A program made the position numbers and the translations under genes. Under the pieces are notes generated by a model, which saw only the letters and a list, made by a program, of their open reading frames with translations, was not told the origin of the DNA and made no database searches. A DNA stretch of 64,000 nt from an uncultured beta proteobacterium (GTDB lineage Bacteria; Pseudomonadota; Gammaproteobacteria; Burkholderiales; Burkholderiaceae_C), in contig CAIQOO010000185.1 of NCBI GenBank assembly GCA_903873485.1, positions 1-64,000 of the forward strand. The letters are read 5' to 3'. Below are positions 28,163 through 37,465 of the stretch, in pieces (position 1 is the stretch's first letter; every line of letters begins with the position of its first letter).

Positions 28163-30679
28163 ATGGCAACTGCAAAACGCTCGGGCCATGCCCGGCTCAA
28201 ATCGGCCCTGGTGCTGCGCGATGCGCTGGCGGTTGAGTTGGGGCTGGCGCTGCCTGCCGCCATGGCGCAACTGCGTACGACAGAAGAAAACATCGGCAGC
28301 GCCCCGGCGCTGGCTGATGGCCACTATCTGGCGGCATTGGCCTCGGTCTGCGCCGGCGATGTGGCGTATCTGGGTGAACTGGACAGCTTGGTGCGCCAGG
28401 CTGCTTCTCGGGTGCGCTTTGCACCGCGCTATGCGCAATACCTGGCGCTGCTTCTGTTTGCCCACTGGGTGCAGGCGCAGTCTGACGACACCGAGGCTTT
28501 GTTGCAGCGCCTGAATGCTTACCTGGCAGCGCACAAACCCAAAGCCGCTGACGTGGCGGCTGAACTCAAGCCCTTTGAGGCAGCCGACCTGCAACTGGCC
28601 GCCTTCTGGATGGCCACCGCTGCGGGCAAAACCCATGTGCTGCATGTCTGCCTGGCGCTGCTGGATAAGCGCCGCACCTGGCAGCGGTTGCTGCTGATTA
28701 CGCCGTCAGAATCATTGACCCGCCAGCATGCCGAAAAATTGCGTGCGCTGTCTGACTGGGATGTGTTTGCCTATCCTGCGGACGGTGATGCCAGCGCACT
28801 CGGGCGCTTGGCCGCAGACACGGTCATCGTGCTCGACATCAACAAACTCGCCATTGACAAAAAAGGCGACGGCCTGACGCTGCCGACTTCGCTGTTTGGC
28901 GATGGCTGCAACCTGGTGCTGGTCGATGAAGGCCACAAGGGGCAAAAGTCCGAGGCCGGGGTGTGGAAGGCGGTGCAGGCCGATCTGGCCGGCATTAACG
29001 CGCCAATTGCTGCGCAGCGCGGACTGCTGATCGAGTTTTCTGCCACCTTTGGCCAGGTGGTGGAAGGAGAACACGCGCTGGGCCGTTATGCCAAGTCGAT
29101 TGTTTTTGATTACGCCTACGACCGCTTTCACCAGGATCGCTATGGCAAGGACTTCTGGCATGTGCGGGTGCAGTCGGGAGCCGAGGCCAGCGCCGCCACC
29201 CAGCAAGACACCTTGACCGCCGCGCTGCTGGCATATTGGCACCAGGTGACGTGTTTTCGCTCGGCCAGCGCCCGGCAGGCGGCGGTCGAACTGGGTTTGC
29301 AGGTGGCTTCCCCGCTGTGGGTGCTGCTGGGTCTGTCGGTAATTGGCAGCAGCAAAAACGAGGGCGACAAGGCACAGACCTCGGACGTCGTGGATGTGCT
29401 GCGCTTCCTGACCGGCATTCTGGCGCAGCCGGCCAGCCTGGCCGCGAGCCTGCGCCAGTTGGCCCGCACCACCACGGTCGGCACCGACTTGCTGCCGCCC
29501 GAGGTGCGAAGCATTGTCTCGGCGCAGGCTGCCGATGGGTCGGCCAGCCCTGATGAGTCGTCAGCGCTGCAGGTGCTGGCCCAGCGTGTGCTGGCCGACT
29601 GTTTTGGCTGGCAGACGGGTGACAAACCGGTGCTGCGGTTGCTGCGCACGGCCAGCGGCGAACTCGGGCTGGGCCTGTTGCGCGGTGACAGTGCTTGTTA
29701 TTGGGGCGTTGTGAATGTGGGCGATGCCGTCGGGCTGAAAAAAGCGCTGGAGTCGAACGGCCTGGCGGTGCAGGACGATGCGCTGACCGGCTCGCTGTTT
29801 GCCGCGCTGGATGCGCCTGGCAGCGGTCTGAATGTGCTGATTGGCTCGCGCCGTTTTGCCGAGGGCTGGGACAACTTTCGGGCGTCCAGCCTGACGCTGC
29901 TGCGCCTGGGCCAGGGCGAGGGTTCGCTGATCATCCAGATGTTTGGCCGGGTGGTGCGCTTTGCCGGGGTCAATGGCAACGGCAAACGGCTGGAGCGGCC
30001 GCCGCCCGAGCTGGCCCCGTTGCAAACCGCCTATGTGTTTGGCCTGAAGTCGGGCTATCTGGACGTGTTTTTGCAAAGCCTGAGCGACAACGGGGTGCTG
30101 CAGGCGCAGTACATCGACTGCCCCATACAGCGCACGGTGGTGCCTGCGGTGTTGCAGGCGGTGCGGGCCATTGCCCCGACTGCGCGTGAATTTCAGGCGG
30201 TGGTGCTGGGCGGCGACTGGCTGGCCGGCATCAACGAGGTCACGCTGTCGCTGGGTGCCAGCGTGGCCACCTCGCGCCTGAAAGACGGCATGGTCACGGC
30301 ACAGCAGGGCAAGCTCGGGCAGGACATCACCGACGAGTTCAGGCGCTGGCTGGCGCTGATTGACCGCGATGCGCTGTTTTGCGAGCTGGTGGAATGGCGG
30401 CGCAGCCAGCGCTGGTGGAATTTGTCGTTTGACCGCACGGCCATTGACGCGGCACTCAGCAGCAGCAAGTTCAGGCTGATGGGGCTGGATGGCATGTTGC
30501 GCGTGCAGCAAGCCGCCGACCTGCAACGCCTGCAGCGGCTGGCCTTGACGGTGGTACGGCGAATGCTGGAGGCAGCCTACCGCAAACAGGTGAGCCGGCA
30601 CAGCCGCTATGCGCTGGCAGCCGATATTCAGGGCGGCGTGCCAGCCCAGTATTTCAAGGAGGTGTCTGTTGGGAACTAA
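28163..30679 (+). CDS. Type III Res-like SF2 helicase without a nuclease domain
   Basis: An 838-residue superfamily 2 helicase. Walker A is the unusual ATAAGKT (151-157), typical of Res/type I HsdR-like helicases; Walker B is VDEGHKG (254-260), motif III SAT (293-295), motif V RFAEGWDNF and motif VI QMFGRVVRF. Type III Res proteins carry a C-terminal PD-(D/E)XK nuclease; none is visible here. Instead the nuclease motif appears in the next gene, which overlaps its 3' end. The start is the ATG at 28163, 4 bases after the AAA ATPase stop. DNA translocation powered by ATP is inferred. Confidence 0.85.
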   Translation: MATAKRSGHARLKSALVLRDALAVELGLALPAAMAQLRTTEENIGSAPALADGHYLAALASVCAGDVAYLGELDSLVRQAASRVRFAPRYAQYLALLLFAHWVQAQSDDTEALLQRLNAYLAAHKPKAADVAAELKPFEAADLQLAAFWMATAAGKTHVLHVCLALLDKRRTWQRLLLITPSESLTRQHAEKLRALSDWDVFAYPADGDASALGRLAADTVIVLDINKLAIDKKGDGLTLPTSLFGDGCNLVLVDEGHKGQKSEAGVWKAVQADLAGINAPIAAQRGLLIEFSATFGQVVEGEHALGRYAKSIVFDYAYDRFHQDRYGKDFWHVRVQSGAEASAATQQDTLTAALLAYWHQVTCFRSASARQAAVELGLQVASPLWVLLGLSVIGSSKNEGDKAQTSDVVDVLRFLTGILAQPASLAASLRQLARTTTVGTDLLPPEVRSIVSAQAADGSASPDESSALQVLAQRVLADCFGWQTGDKPVLRLLRTASGELGLGLLRGDSACYWGVVNVGDAVGLKKALESNGLAVQDDALTGSLFAALDAPGSGLNVLIGSRRFAEGWDNFRASSLTLLRLGQGEGSLIIQMFGRVVRFAGVNGNGKRLERPPPELAPLQTAYVFGLKSGYLDVFLQSLSDNGVLQAQYIDCPIQRTVVPAVLQAVRAIAPTAREFQAVVLGGDWLAGINEVTLSLGASVATSRLKDGMVTAQQGKLGQDITDEFRRWLALIDRDALFCELVEWRRSQRWWNLSFDRTAIDAALSSSKFRLMGLDGMLRVQQAADLQRLQRLALTVVRRMLEAAYRKQVSRHSRYALAADIQGGVPAQYFKEVSVGN
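30656..30671 (+). promoter_or_regulatory. Strong ribosome site deciding a TTG start
   Basis: AAGGAGGT at 30656-30663, the best Shine-Dalgarno match in the locus, sits 5 bases before TTG at 30669 inside the end of the helicase gene. No ATG or GTG lies in the right place, so TTG is taken as the start of the nuclease gene. Confidence 0.8.
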
Positions 30680-31841
30680 AAAACCGGCGCAGCCGGTGCA
30701 AGACGGCTTGTTTGGCACCTTGGTGGGCGCGGGTGGCCTGATGTGCCCGGACATCAGCGGCATGCCGCTGATTGTTGACCCGCGTGGCGAACTGGAGGTG
30801 ATGGCACCGGGCAGCGTCTATCAGCCATTGCTGCTCGAACCTCGGCAAGCCAGCGTCGTCATCGGCCCTGGCTGGCTGGATGGGCACGAAGAGGCCTTTG
30901 TGCGCGACCTGATCAAGTGGCTGTACCCGGCGGGCGACCATCCAAAAAGCGTCAACACCCCGTTGCAATGGGGCGGCAAAGAAATCTGGCTCAAGCGCAA
31001 TCTGGAAAAACGCGACGAGTCGTTTCGGCTGCGGGTCGATGACTCGGACTGGTATTACCCGGACTTTATTGTCTGGATCATTGACCATGCCACACGCACC
31101 CAGACCTTTGGTTTTGTTGACCCCAAAGGGCTGACGCTGGGCGCCCCCGGTGGCTGGAGCGACTACAAGGTGATTTGCACCCTGTATGCGCCGCATCTGG
31201 TCGAGCGGCAATTGGCAGCCGCCGGCCAGAGCGTGATCTATGAGGGCCATCCGTGGACATTTCGGGTGCGCGGCCTGCTGCTGTCCAACTCCACTCATGC
31301 CGCGCTGGCGGCACAGGCCAAGTTTGATGTGCGCAACACGGATGGGCAAAAACAGCCGCCCAAAGAGGCCGACTTTGGCCGGGGCCGCATTGTGTTTCAA
31401 AGCCAGAACAGCCATGACCGCGCCTATATTGCCAAGGTGTTGCAGCGCCTGACCGAGGACAGCGAGATCGACCACCTGCTGCAACAGACCGCGCTGCTGT
31501 TTGACCCGCAGCACTATTTCACCCCATCAGGCGAGGCCGGGCACGACCTGGCGCTGCGCTTTGATGAGGGTCACCCCAACGAATCCAAATTTGTGCAGGC
31601 GCTGCTGGAAGACTACTTGGTGCCCGATGCCGCCGGCCAGCATGGCACCTGGTGCCGCAACAACCGGCGCGGTCAGTTGATGGACTACGCCAAAAAAGGC
31701 GGCTTGTTGGGTTTTGGTGCCGAAAAAGTAGCCGACCTGCTGAACAACCCTGCTCCCTGCGAAACGCTCTGGCAGCGCAGGCATCCAGTTGCCATGCTCA
31801 AGCCAGTGGTCAAAACAGGCTGCCAGAAACAATACCCTTAA
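30669..31841 (+). CDS. Stand-alone PD-(D/E)XK nuclease of the type III-like locus
   Basis: A 390-residue protein of no named family. Residues 129-154 read YYPDFIVWIID, a spacer, then FGFVDPKG: Pro131-Asp132 and Asp151-x-Lys153 form a PD-(D/E)XK nuclease centre, with a supporting acidic helix at HEEAFVRDLIKWL (73-85). In ordinary type III systems this domain is the C-terminus of Res. The gene starts from TTG with a strong ribosome site and overlaps the helicase stop by 11 bases, so the two are translated together, as expected of subunits of one enzyme. The C-terminal part (about 200-390) shows no known motif. Confidence 0.8.
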   Translation: MGTKKPAQPVQDGLFGTLVGAGGLMCPDISGMPLIVDPRGELEVMAPGSVYQPLLLEPRQASVVIGPGWLDGHEEAFVRDLIKWLYPAGDHPKSVNTPLQWGGKEIWLKRNLEKRDESFRLRVDDSDWYYPDFIVWIIDHATRTQTFGFVDPKGLTLGAPGGWSDYKVICTLYAPHLVERQLAAAGQSVIYEGHPWTFRVRGLLLSNSTHAALAAQAKFDVRNTDGQKQPPKEADFGRGRIVFQSQNSHDRAYIAKVLQRLTEDSEIDHLLQQTALLFDPQHYFTPSGEAGHDLALRFDEGHPNESKFVQALLEDYLVPDAAGQHGTWCRNNRRGQLMDYAKKGGLLGFGAEKVADLLNNPAPCETLWQRRHPVAMLKPVVKTGCQKQYP

Positions 31842-31891
31842 AAAATTACCAATCAGTCTATTTACCCGACTATAACGCTTGGTTTTTGGTT

Positions 31892-31914
31892 ATACTTGAC
31901 TGCGCTAGTCGAGA
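31892..31914 (+). promoter_or_regulatory. IscR binding site (type 1) at the isc promoter
   Basis: The dyad ATACTTGACT-GCGC-TAGTCGAG matches the type 1 IscR consensus ATASYYGACTRNNNTAGTCG. It overlaps a TATACT -10-like box at 31891-31896 and lies about 50 bases before the iscR start. [2Fe-2S]-IscR bound here would repress the operon, giving feedback on Fe-S cluster status. Confidence 0.88.
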
Positions 31915-31962
31915 AAGCACTCGGCTAAACCAGTTTACCTAACCGAATGCCAGGAGTTTTTC

Positions 31963-32499
31963 ATGCGTCTAACCACCAAAGGCCGTTTTGCCGTGACCGC
32001 GATGATTGATCTGGGGCTGCGCCAGGCGGCAGGCCCGGTCACCCTGGCGGCGATCAGCCAGCGTCAGGAAATCTCGCTTTCCTATCTTGAACAACTGTTT
32101 GGCAAATTGCGCCGCCATGCGCTGGTCGAATCCACCCGCGGCCCCGGCGGCGGTTACACCCTGGCGCGTGCACCGGCCGACATCACCGTAGCCGAGATCA
32201 TCAGCTCGGTCGATGAACCGATGGATGCAACCCAATGCGGCGGCAAGGAAAACTGCCTTGGTGAGGGTGCCCGCTGCATGACGCACGACCTGTGGGCTTC
32301 GCTCAACGTCAAGATGGTCGAATTTCTGGAGTCGGTCAGCCTGCAAAAGCTGGTCGATGAGCAATTGGCCAAGGGTTTTCAGATGGAAGAAAAGCCAATG
32401 CTCAAACGCGCCATTTCCAGCATGCCAACGGTCAAGCCCATTCGCATCAATGCGCCCAATTCGGTGTTTGCGCTGGGCAATGCTTATTCCAAGGCATGA
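31963..32499 (+). CDS. iscR: IscR, Fe-S-sensing transcription regulator
   Basis: Rrf2-family regulator that senses the Fe-S supply. The 178 residues start MRLTTKGRFAVTAMIDL, with a winged helix (LSYLEQLFGKLRRHALVES and GPGGGY wing) and the cluster-binding segment CGGKENCLGEGARCMTHDLW, giving three cysteines at about 92, 98 and 104 and the fourth ligand His107. AGGAG precedes the ATG. It is the first gene of the isc operon and has an IscR site in its own promoter, so it is autoregulated. Confidence 0.97.
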   Translation: MRLTTKGRFAVTAMIDLGLRQAAGPVTLAAISQRQEISLSYLEQLFGKLRRHALVESTRGPGGGYTLARAPADITVAEIISSVDEPMDATQCGGKENCLGEGARCMTHDLWASLNVKMVEFLESVSLQKLVDEQLAKGFQMEEKPMLKRAISSMPTVKPIRINAPNSVFALGNAYSKA

Positions 32500-32541
32500 G
32501 TTGCACTCTCCATACCCCTACCCCTAGCCGAGAACCTGAAC

Positions 32542-33762
32542 ATGGACAACACCCCGCATTTTCCGATTTACATGGATTACAGCGCCACCAGCCCCTGTGA
32601 CGAGCGCGTGGTGGATGCCATGATTCCCTGGCTGCGCCAGCATTTTGGCAACCCGGCCTCGCGCAGCCACGCCTGGGGCTGGGAGGCCGAAGCGGCAGTA
32701 GAAAAAGCGCGCGGACAAGTCGCGGCCCTGATTGGTGCCGACCCGCGTGAGATTGTCTGGACCTCGGGTGCCACCGAATCCAACAACCTGGCGATCAAGG
32801 GTGCGGCGCACTTCTACCAAAGCAAGGGCAAGCACATCATCACCGTCAAGACCGAGCACAAGGCGGTGCTCGACACCTGCCGCGAGCTGGAGCGCCAGGG
32901 CTTTGAAGTGACTTACCTGGATGTTCAGCCGGATGGTCTGGTCGATCTGGATGTCTTCAAGGCGGCCATTCGCCCCGACACCATTCTGGCCAGCGTGATG
33001 TTTGTCAACAACGAAATTGGCGTGATCCAGGACATTGCGGCACTCGGCGCCATTTGCCGCAGCAAAGGCGTGGTGTTCCATGTCGATGCGGCGCAGGCCA
33101 CTGGCCGGGTTGAATTTGATCTGGGCCAGTTGCCGGTCGATTTGATGAGCCTGACGGCCCACAAAACCTATGGCCCCAAAGGTATTGGCGCGCTGTTTGT
33201 GCGGCGCAAGCCACGTATTCGCATCGAGGCGCAGATGCACGGCGGTGGTCACGAGCGCGGCATGCGCAGCGGCACACTGCCGACGCACCAGATTGTCGGC
33301 ATGGGCGAGGCTTACCGGATTGCCAAAGAAGAAATGGCCGATGAGAACCGGCGCATCCAGGCGCTGCACGACCGCATGATCGCCGGATTGAGCGATATCG
33401 AGCAGGTGTTCATCAATGGCCACCTCGAAAAACGGGTGCCGCACAACCTGAACATGAGCTTCAACTATGTTGAGGGTGAATCGCTGATCATGGGCATCAA
33501 GGGCCTGGCGGTGTCGAGTGGTTCGGCCTGTACGTCGGCCAGTCTGGAACCCAGCTATGTGCTGCGTGCGCTGGGCCGCAGCGACGAGCTGGCGCACAGC
33601 AGCCTGCGCATGACGATTGGCCGCTGGACCACCGAGGCCGAGATTGATTACGCGATTAACACCATCCGGGTGAATGTCGCCCGCCTGCGCGAGTTAAGCC
33701 CGCTGTGGGACATGTACCAGGAAGACATTGACATTTCGGCGATTCAATGGGCGGCGCACTGA
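32542..33762 (+). CDS. iscS: IscS, cysteine desulfurase
   Basis: PLP enzyme that converts cysteine to alanine and passes sulfur as a persulfide to IscU and other acceptors. Lys208 ([11 protein letters not shown]) carries PLP; Cys330 in [14 protein letters not shown] is the mobile-loop cysteine. [14 protein letters not shown] binds the cofactor ring. The length of 406 is typical of IscS, and it lies 42 bases after iscR. It supplies sulfur for Fe-S clusters, including those of the NifH and NifD encoded in this window unless a nif-specific NifS exists elsewhere. Confidence 0.97.
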   Translation: MDNTPHFPIYMDYSATSPCDERVVDAMIPWLRQHFGNPASRSHAWGWEAEAAVEKARGQVAALIGADPREIVWTSGATESNNLAIKGAAHFYQSKGKHIITVKTEHKAVLDTCRELERQGFEVTYLDVQPDGLVDLDVFKAAIRPDTILASVMFVNNEIGVIQDIAALGAICRSKGVVFHVDAAQATGRVEFDLGQLPVDLMSLTAHKTYGPKGIGALFVRRKPRIRIEAQMHGGGHERGMRSGTLPTHQIVGMGEAYRIAKEEMADENRRIQALHDRMIAGLSDIEQVFINGHLEKRVPHNLNMSFNYVEGESLIMGIKGLAVSSGSACTSASLEPSYVLRALGRSDELAHSSLRMTIGRWTTEAEIDYAINTIRVNVARLRELSPLWDMYQEDIDISAIQWAAH

Positions 33763-33841
33763 CAGCGCCAGCTTTGCGGTTGGGTCCAAAAAACCCCATT
33801 GAGCCTGGCTGAGGATATTTTTCATCTTGAAAGGAAACGAT

Positions 33842-34240
33842 ATGGCATATTCTGAAAAAGTCGTCGATCACTACGAACACCCGCGTAACGTAGGTTCGTT
33901 TGACAAGGGCGACGAGTCGGTTGGCACCGGCATGGTCGGGGCACCGGCTTGCGGCGACGTGATGAAGCTGCAAATCAGGGTGAATGCCGAGACCGGGGTG
34001 ATTGAAGACGCGCGCTTCAAAACCTATGGCTGCGGCTCGGCGATTGCCTCCAGCTCGCTGGTCACCGAATGGGTCAAGGGCAAGACGCTAGACCAGGCCG
34101 CGATGCTGAAAAACAGCCAGATTGCCGAAGAATTGGCGTTGCCGCCTGTCAAAATCCACTGCTCGATCTTGGCGGAAGATGCCATCAAGGCAGCGGTCAA
34201 TGACTATCGCCAGAAACACGCCGAAGCGCAAGCCCATTGA
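33842..34240 (+). CDS. iscU: IscU, Fe-S cluster scaffold
   Basis: Scaffold on which IscS-derived sulfur and iron are assembled into [2Fe-2S] clusters. The 132 residues hold the three ligands Cys37 (GAPACGDV), Cys64 (TYGCGSAIAS) and Cys107 (IHCSIL) plus His106, and the LPPVKIH chaperone motif recognised by HscA. The ATG at 33842 follows AGGAAACG; a frame open 5 codons earlier is ignored. Confidence 0.97.
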   Translation: MAYSEKVVDHYEHPRNVGSFDKGDESVGTGMVGAPACGDVMKLQIRVNAETGVIEDARFKTYGCGSAIASSSLVTEWVKGKTLDQAAMLKNSQIAEELALPPVKIHCSILAEDAIKAAVNDYRQKHAEAQAH

Positions 34241-34252
34241 ACCACGGCTGAC

Positions 34253-34277
34253 AAACCGGCCTGCATTGGCCGGTTTT
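34253..34277 (+). terminator. Intercistronic hairpin between iscU and iscA
   Basis: Perfect 9-base arms AAACCGGCC / GGCCGGTTT around loop TGCATT, followed by one further T, 13 bases after the iscU stop and 31 before iscA. It may partly terminate transcription or protect the 3' end of iscRSU mRNA, lowering expression of the later genes. Confidence 0.65.
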
Positions 34278-34308
34278 GCCAGATTCTCATCACACACATC
34301 AAAAAATC

Positions 34309-34632
34309 ATGGCTGTTACGCTGACTGAAGCTGCCGCCCGGCATGTCAACCGCTACCTGAGCAAACGCGGCTTGGGTGTCGGGGTGCGCCTGGGTGTCAA
34401 AACCACCGGTTGTTCGGGGCTGGCGTACAAGCTCGAATACGTCGATGAAATCGGGCCTGAAGACATGGTTTTTGAAGGCCATGGCGTCAAGGTGCTGATT
34501 GACCCGAAGAGTTTTGCCTACCTTGACGGCACCGAGCTGGACTTTGTGCGCGAAGGCCTCAACGAAGGCTTCAAGTTCAACAACCCCAGAGAACGGGACC
34601 GCTGCGGCTGTGGCGAGTCGTTTCGGGTGTGA
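34309..34632 (+). CDS. iscA: IscA, A-type Fe-S carrier
   Basis: Carrier that delivers iron or clusters to target enzymes. The 107 residues carry the three conserved cysteines: Cys35 ([10 protein letters not shown]), Cys99 and Cys101 (RCGCGESF). Start [13 protein letters not shown]. Its stop overlaps the GTG start of hscB. Confidence 0.96.
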   Translation: MAVTLTEAAARHVNRYLSKRGLGVGVRLGVKTTGCSGLAYKLEYVDEIGPEDMVFEGHGVKVLIDPKSFAYLDGTELDFVREGLNEGFKFNNPRERDRCGCGESFRV

Positions 34633-35147
34633 ATCTTCAATCTGACGATTTCGAGCTGTTTGGGCTGCAGCGGCGCTTTGCACAAGACCGCGCGCTGCTT
34701 GATGCGCGCTGGAAAGACCTGCAGCGCGAAGCGCACCCTGACAAGTTTGCCGCCCAGGGAGCCGCCGCCCAGCGCATTGCCATGCAGTGGTCGGTGCGCA
34801 TCAACGAGGCTTATCAGCGGCTGAAAAACCCGCAGCAGCGCGCCGCCTACCTGTGTGAATTGCAGGGTGTGCCGGTCAACGCCGAAAGCAACACCGCCAT
34901 GCCGGCTGTGTTTTTGATGCAGCAAATGGAATGGCGCGAACAACTCGAAGCCGCCCACAGCGCTCAATATCTGGAGCAAATACGGCTTCAAGTCAAGCAG
35001 GCTGTGCGTAGTGTGCTAGAAAAAATAGAGCACTTGATCGATCAGCAGGGGGCCTATGCCGAGGCGGTTGGGCAGGTCAGGGCGCTAATGTTCATCGAGC
35101 GTTTTGAGCAAGATGTTGATGGCCGCCTGGATCAGATTGAAATTTGA
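34629..35147 (+). CDS. hscB: HscB, J-type co-chaperone of Fe-S assembly
   Basis: Recruits IscU and stimulates the ATPase of HscA. The 172 residues start from GTG within the end of iscA and contain an N-terminal J domain with the HPD motif (36-38) and [20 protein letters not shown], followed by a three-helix IscU-binding domain. A segment around 115-135 is encoded by a possible diverged repeat copy (34972-35029), the weakest of the in-gene copies. Confidence 0.95.
   Translation: MNLQSDDFELFGLQRRFAQDRALLDARWKDLQREAHPDKFAAQGAAAQRIAMQWSVRINEAYQRLKNPQQRAAYLCELQGVPVNAESNTAMPAVFLMQQMEWREQLEAAHSAQYLEQIRLQVKQAVRSVLEKIEHLIDQQGAYAEAVGQVRALMFIERFEQDVDGRLDQIEI
34972..35029 (+). repeat. Possible dispersed repeat (copy J) inside hscB
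   Basis: CGGCTTCAAG, GCGTAGTGTGCTAG and AAAAAATAG blocks loosely match copy D. It is diverged and could be chance, but the spacing and the A/T-rich end fit. Confidence 0.35.
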
Positions 35148-35166
35148 GACGATCACCCTAACTTCT

Positions 35167-37032
35167 ATGGCATTACTCCAAATCTCGGAACCCGGCCAGT
35201 CGCCTAACCCGCACCAGCGGCGCATTGCCGTCGGCATTGACCTAGGCACCACCCATTCGCTGGTGGCCGCCGTGCGCCATGGTGTGGCAGAGTGCCTGCC
35301 CGATGCGCAGGGGCGGGTGATCTTGCCCTCGGTGGTGCGTTACCTGGCCGGTGGTGGCCGGCATATCGGTTTTCAGGCGATCGAAACCGGTGTTGGCGAT
35401 CCGCAAAACACGATTGCTTCGGTCAAGCGTTTCATGGGCCGCAGCCTGAAGGATGTGGCGCTGGCGGGCAAGTTGCCCTACCAATTTGTCGATCACCCCG
35501 GCATGCTGGGCCTGCAAACGGTGCAGGGTGAAAAGTCTCCGGTGGAGGTCAGCGCCGACATTCTGGCCACCCTGCGCTACCGCGCCGAAGACAGCTTCGA
35601 CGACGAACTGTATGGCGTGGTGATTACCGTGCCGGCCTATTTTGATGACGCGCAACGTCAGGCCACCAAAGACGCAGCACAACTGGCCGGGCTGAACGTG
35701 CTGCGCCTGATCAACGAGCCAACCGCTGCGGCCATCGCCTACGGACTGGATAACGCCAGTGAAGGGGTCTATGCCATTTACGACCTGGGCGGCGGCACCT
35801 TTGATATTTCGATTTTGCGCCTGACCCAGGGCGTGTTTGAGGTGGTAGCCACCGGCGGCGACTCGGCCCTCGGTGGTGATGACTACGACCATGCGCTGGC
35901 CGACTGGGTGCTGGCGCAACTTGGCCTGGGCCGCATGGACGATGCCAGTGCGCTTGACAAAGCTGCCCTCAAGGTCGCAGCACGGGCTTGCAAGGAAGCC
36001 TTGTCTGCTACTGATTCAATAGCTATTAGCGCAGTACTGACGGGGGCTACAGCCACTTTTGACGTAAAACGCACAGATTTTGAAGCGGCCACCCAAGCGC
36101 TGACGGCACGCACCATGACGGCGGTGCGCAAGGCCTTGCGCGATGCCAAACTCACAAGCGACGAGGTCAAGGGTGTGGTGATGGTCGGTGGCTCCACCCG
36201 CATGCCGCAAATCCAACAAGCGGTGGGCCAGTTTTTTGGCCAACTGCCGCTGACCAACCTGAACCCCGATGAGGTGGTGGCCCTGGGTGCGGCGATTCAG
36301 GCCAACCAGTTGGCGGGCAACAACCCGGGCGGCGATTTGCTGCTGCTCGACGTGATACCGCTGTCGCTCGGGGTGGAAACCATGGGCGGCTTAGTCGAGC
36401 GCATTGTGCTGCGCAACGACACCATCCCCACTGCCAAGGCGCAGGATTTCACCACCTACATCGACGGCCAGACCGCCCTTGCCCTGCATGTGGTGCAAGG
36501 TGAACGCGACCTGGTGGCCGACTGCCGCAGTCTGGCGCGTTTTGAGCTGCGCGGCATCCCGCCGATGGTGGCGGGTGCGGCGCGCATCCGCGTCACTTTT
36601 ACCGTCGATGCCGACGGCCTGCTGAGTGTGTCGGCGCTGGAACAGGGCAGCGGGGTTGAGGCGCACATTGCCGTCAAGCCGTCTTATGGCCTGGCTGACG
36701 ACCAGATCGCCCGCATGCTGGCCGAGAGCTTCAGCACCGCCGAGGCCGACATGCTGGCGCGCGCCGTGACTGAAGCAAGGGTCGATGCCGACCGCATGGT
36801 GCTGGCCACCCAAAGCGCCTTGGCGGCCGACGGCGATTTGCTTGACGACGGGCAGCGCGCCGAGATTGACCGGTTGCTGCACCAGTTGCAGGCAGCCGGC
36901 AGCCTCACCGATGCCGCCGCCATCGAGGCAGTCACCAAGGCGCTGGCCACCGGCACCGAAGCGTTTGCCGCGCTGCGCATGAACCGTGGCATTCAAAAGG
37001 CGCTTGCTGGCAGGAATATTGCGTCTATTTGA
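35167..37032 (+). CDS. hscA: HscA, Hsp70-type chaperone of Fe-S assembly
   Basis: Hsp70 homologue that uses ATP to release clusters from IscU. The 621 residues have the ATPase domain ([39 protein letters not shown]) and the substrate domain with [13 protein letters not shown]. The segment encoding about residues 283-300 ([17 protein letters not shown]) is a copy of the dispersed repeat read in frame, in a surface region between conserved motifs. The ATG at 35167 starts [11 protein letters not shown]; the frame opens earlier only because it runs over the hscB end. It is followed by fdx. Confidence 0.96.
   Translation: MALLQISEPGQSPNPHQRRIAVGIDLGTTHSLVAAVRHGVAECLPDAQGRVILPSVVRYLAGGGRHIGFQAIETGVGDPQNTIASVKRFMGRSLKDVALAGKLPYQFVDHPGMLGLQTVQGEKSPVEVSADILATLRYRAEDSFDDELYGVVITVPAYFDDAQRQATKDAAQLAGLNVLRLINEPTAAAIAYGLDNASEGVYAIYDLGGGTFDISILRLTQGVFEVVATGGDSALGGDDYDHALADWVLAQLGLGRMDDASALDKAALKVAARACKEALSATDSIAISAVLTGATATFDVKRTDFEAATQALTARTMTAVRKALRDAKLTSDEVKGVVMVGGSTRMPQIQQAVGQFFGQLPLTNLNPDEVVALGAAIQANQLAGNNPGGDLLLLDVIPLSLGVETMGGLVERIVLRNDTIPTAKAQDFTTYIDGQTALALHVVQGERDLVADCRSLARFELRGIPPMVAGAARIRVTFTVDADGLLSVSALEQGSGVEAHIAVKPSYGLADDQIARMLAESFSTAEADMLARAVTEARVDADRMVLATQSALAADGDLLDDGQRAEIDRLLHQLQAAGSLTDAAAIEAVTKALATGTEAFAALRMNRGIQKALAGRNIASI
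36012..36064 (-). repeat. Dispersed repeat (copy K) inside hscA, read in frame
   Basis: TTCAATAGCTATTAGCGCAG and GGGGGCTACAGCCACTTTTG blocks with family spacing, reverse orientation. It encodes residues at about 283-300 of HscA, between two conserved ATPase-domain segments. Confidence 0.7.
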
Positions 37033-37101
37033 AGCCGATTCCCCGCGCAAGCGTCGCTGCTGCCTGGCTCACTGGGCCTACCGAACTTAACCGAGACTGA
37101 T

Positions 37102-37440
37102 ATGCCAATCATCAAAATTTTGCCCCACGCCGAATACTGCCCGCAAGGTGTCGAGGTCTCGGCCCCGGCGGGCACCTCAATCTGTGAGGCGCTGCTGGAG
37201 CACCACATCCATATCGAACACGCTTGCGAAATGAGCTGCGCCTGCACCACCTGCCATGTCATCGTGCGTGAAGGCTTTGATTCACTGGTGCCTTCCGAAG
37301 AAGAAGAAGACGATCTGCTGGACCGCGCCTGGGGCCTGCAGCCGCAGTCGCGTCTGAGCTGCCAGGCGATTCTGGCGCAAAAAAATCTGCTGATCGAGAT
37401 TCCCAAATATTCGATCAACCATGCCAAGGAAAACCATTGA
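37102..37440 (+). CDS. fdx: Fdx, [2Fe-2S] ferredoxin of the ISC system
   Basis: Adrenodoxin-type ferredoxin that supplies electrons for cluster assembly. The 112 residues have ligands Cys42, Cys48 and Cys51 in HACEMSCACTTCHV and Cys87 in SRLSCQAIL, the usual ISC spacing. It is the last recognisable isc gene; no iscX follows, as dnaQ starts 25 bases downstream. Confidence 0.97.
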   Translation: MPIIKILPHAEYCPQGVEVSAPAGTSICEALLEHHIHIEHACEMSCACTTCHVIVREGFDSLVPSEEEEDDLLDRAWGLQPQSRLSCQAILAQKNLLIEIPKYSINHAKENH

Positions 37441-37465
37441 TTCCCGTTTTTGACGGCCCCTAACC

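Noticed and set aside
26587-28293. 568-codon minus-strand frame opposite the AAA ATPase gene
   Set aside because: Shadow of 26605-28158; no motifs, and composition is that of reversed coding DNA.
21951-31841. BREX or DISARM assignment of the defence locus
   Set aside because: No PglZ, BrxC-type ATPase, DrmA/DrmB or phospholipase-type gene is present; motifs fit a type III-like set better.
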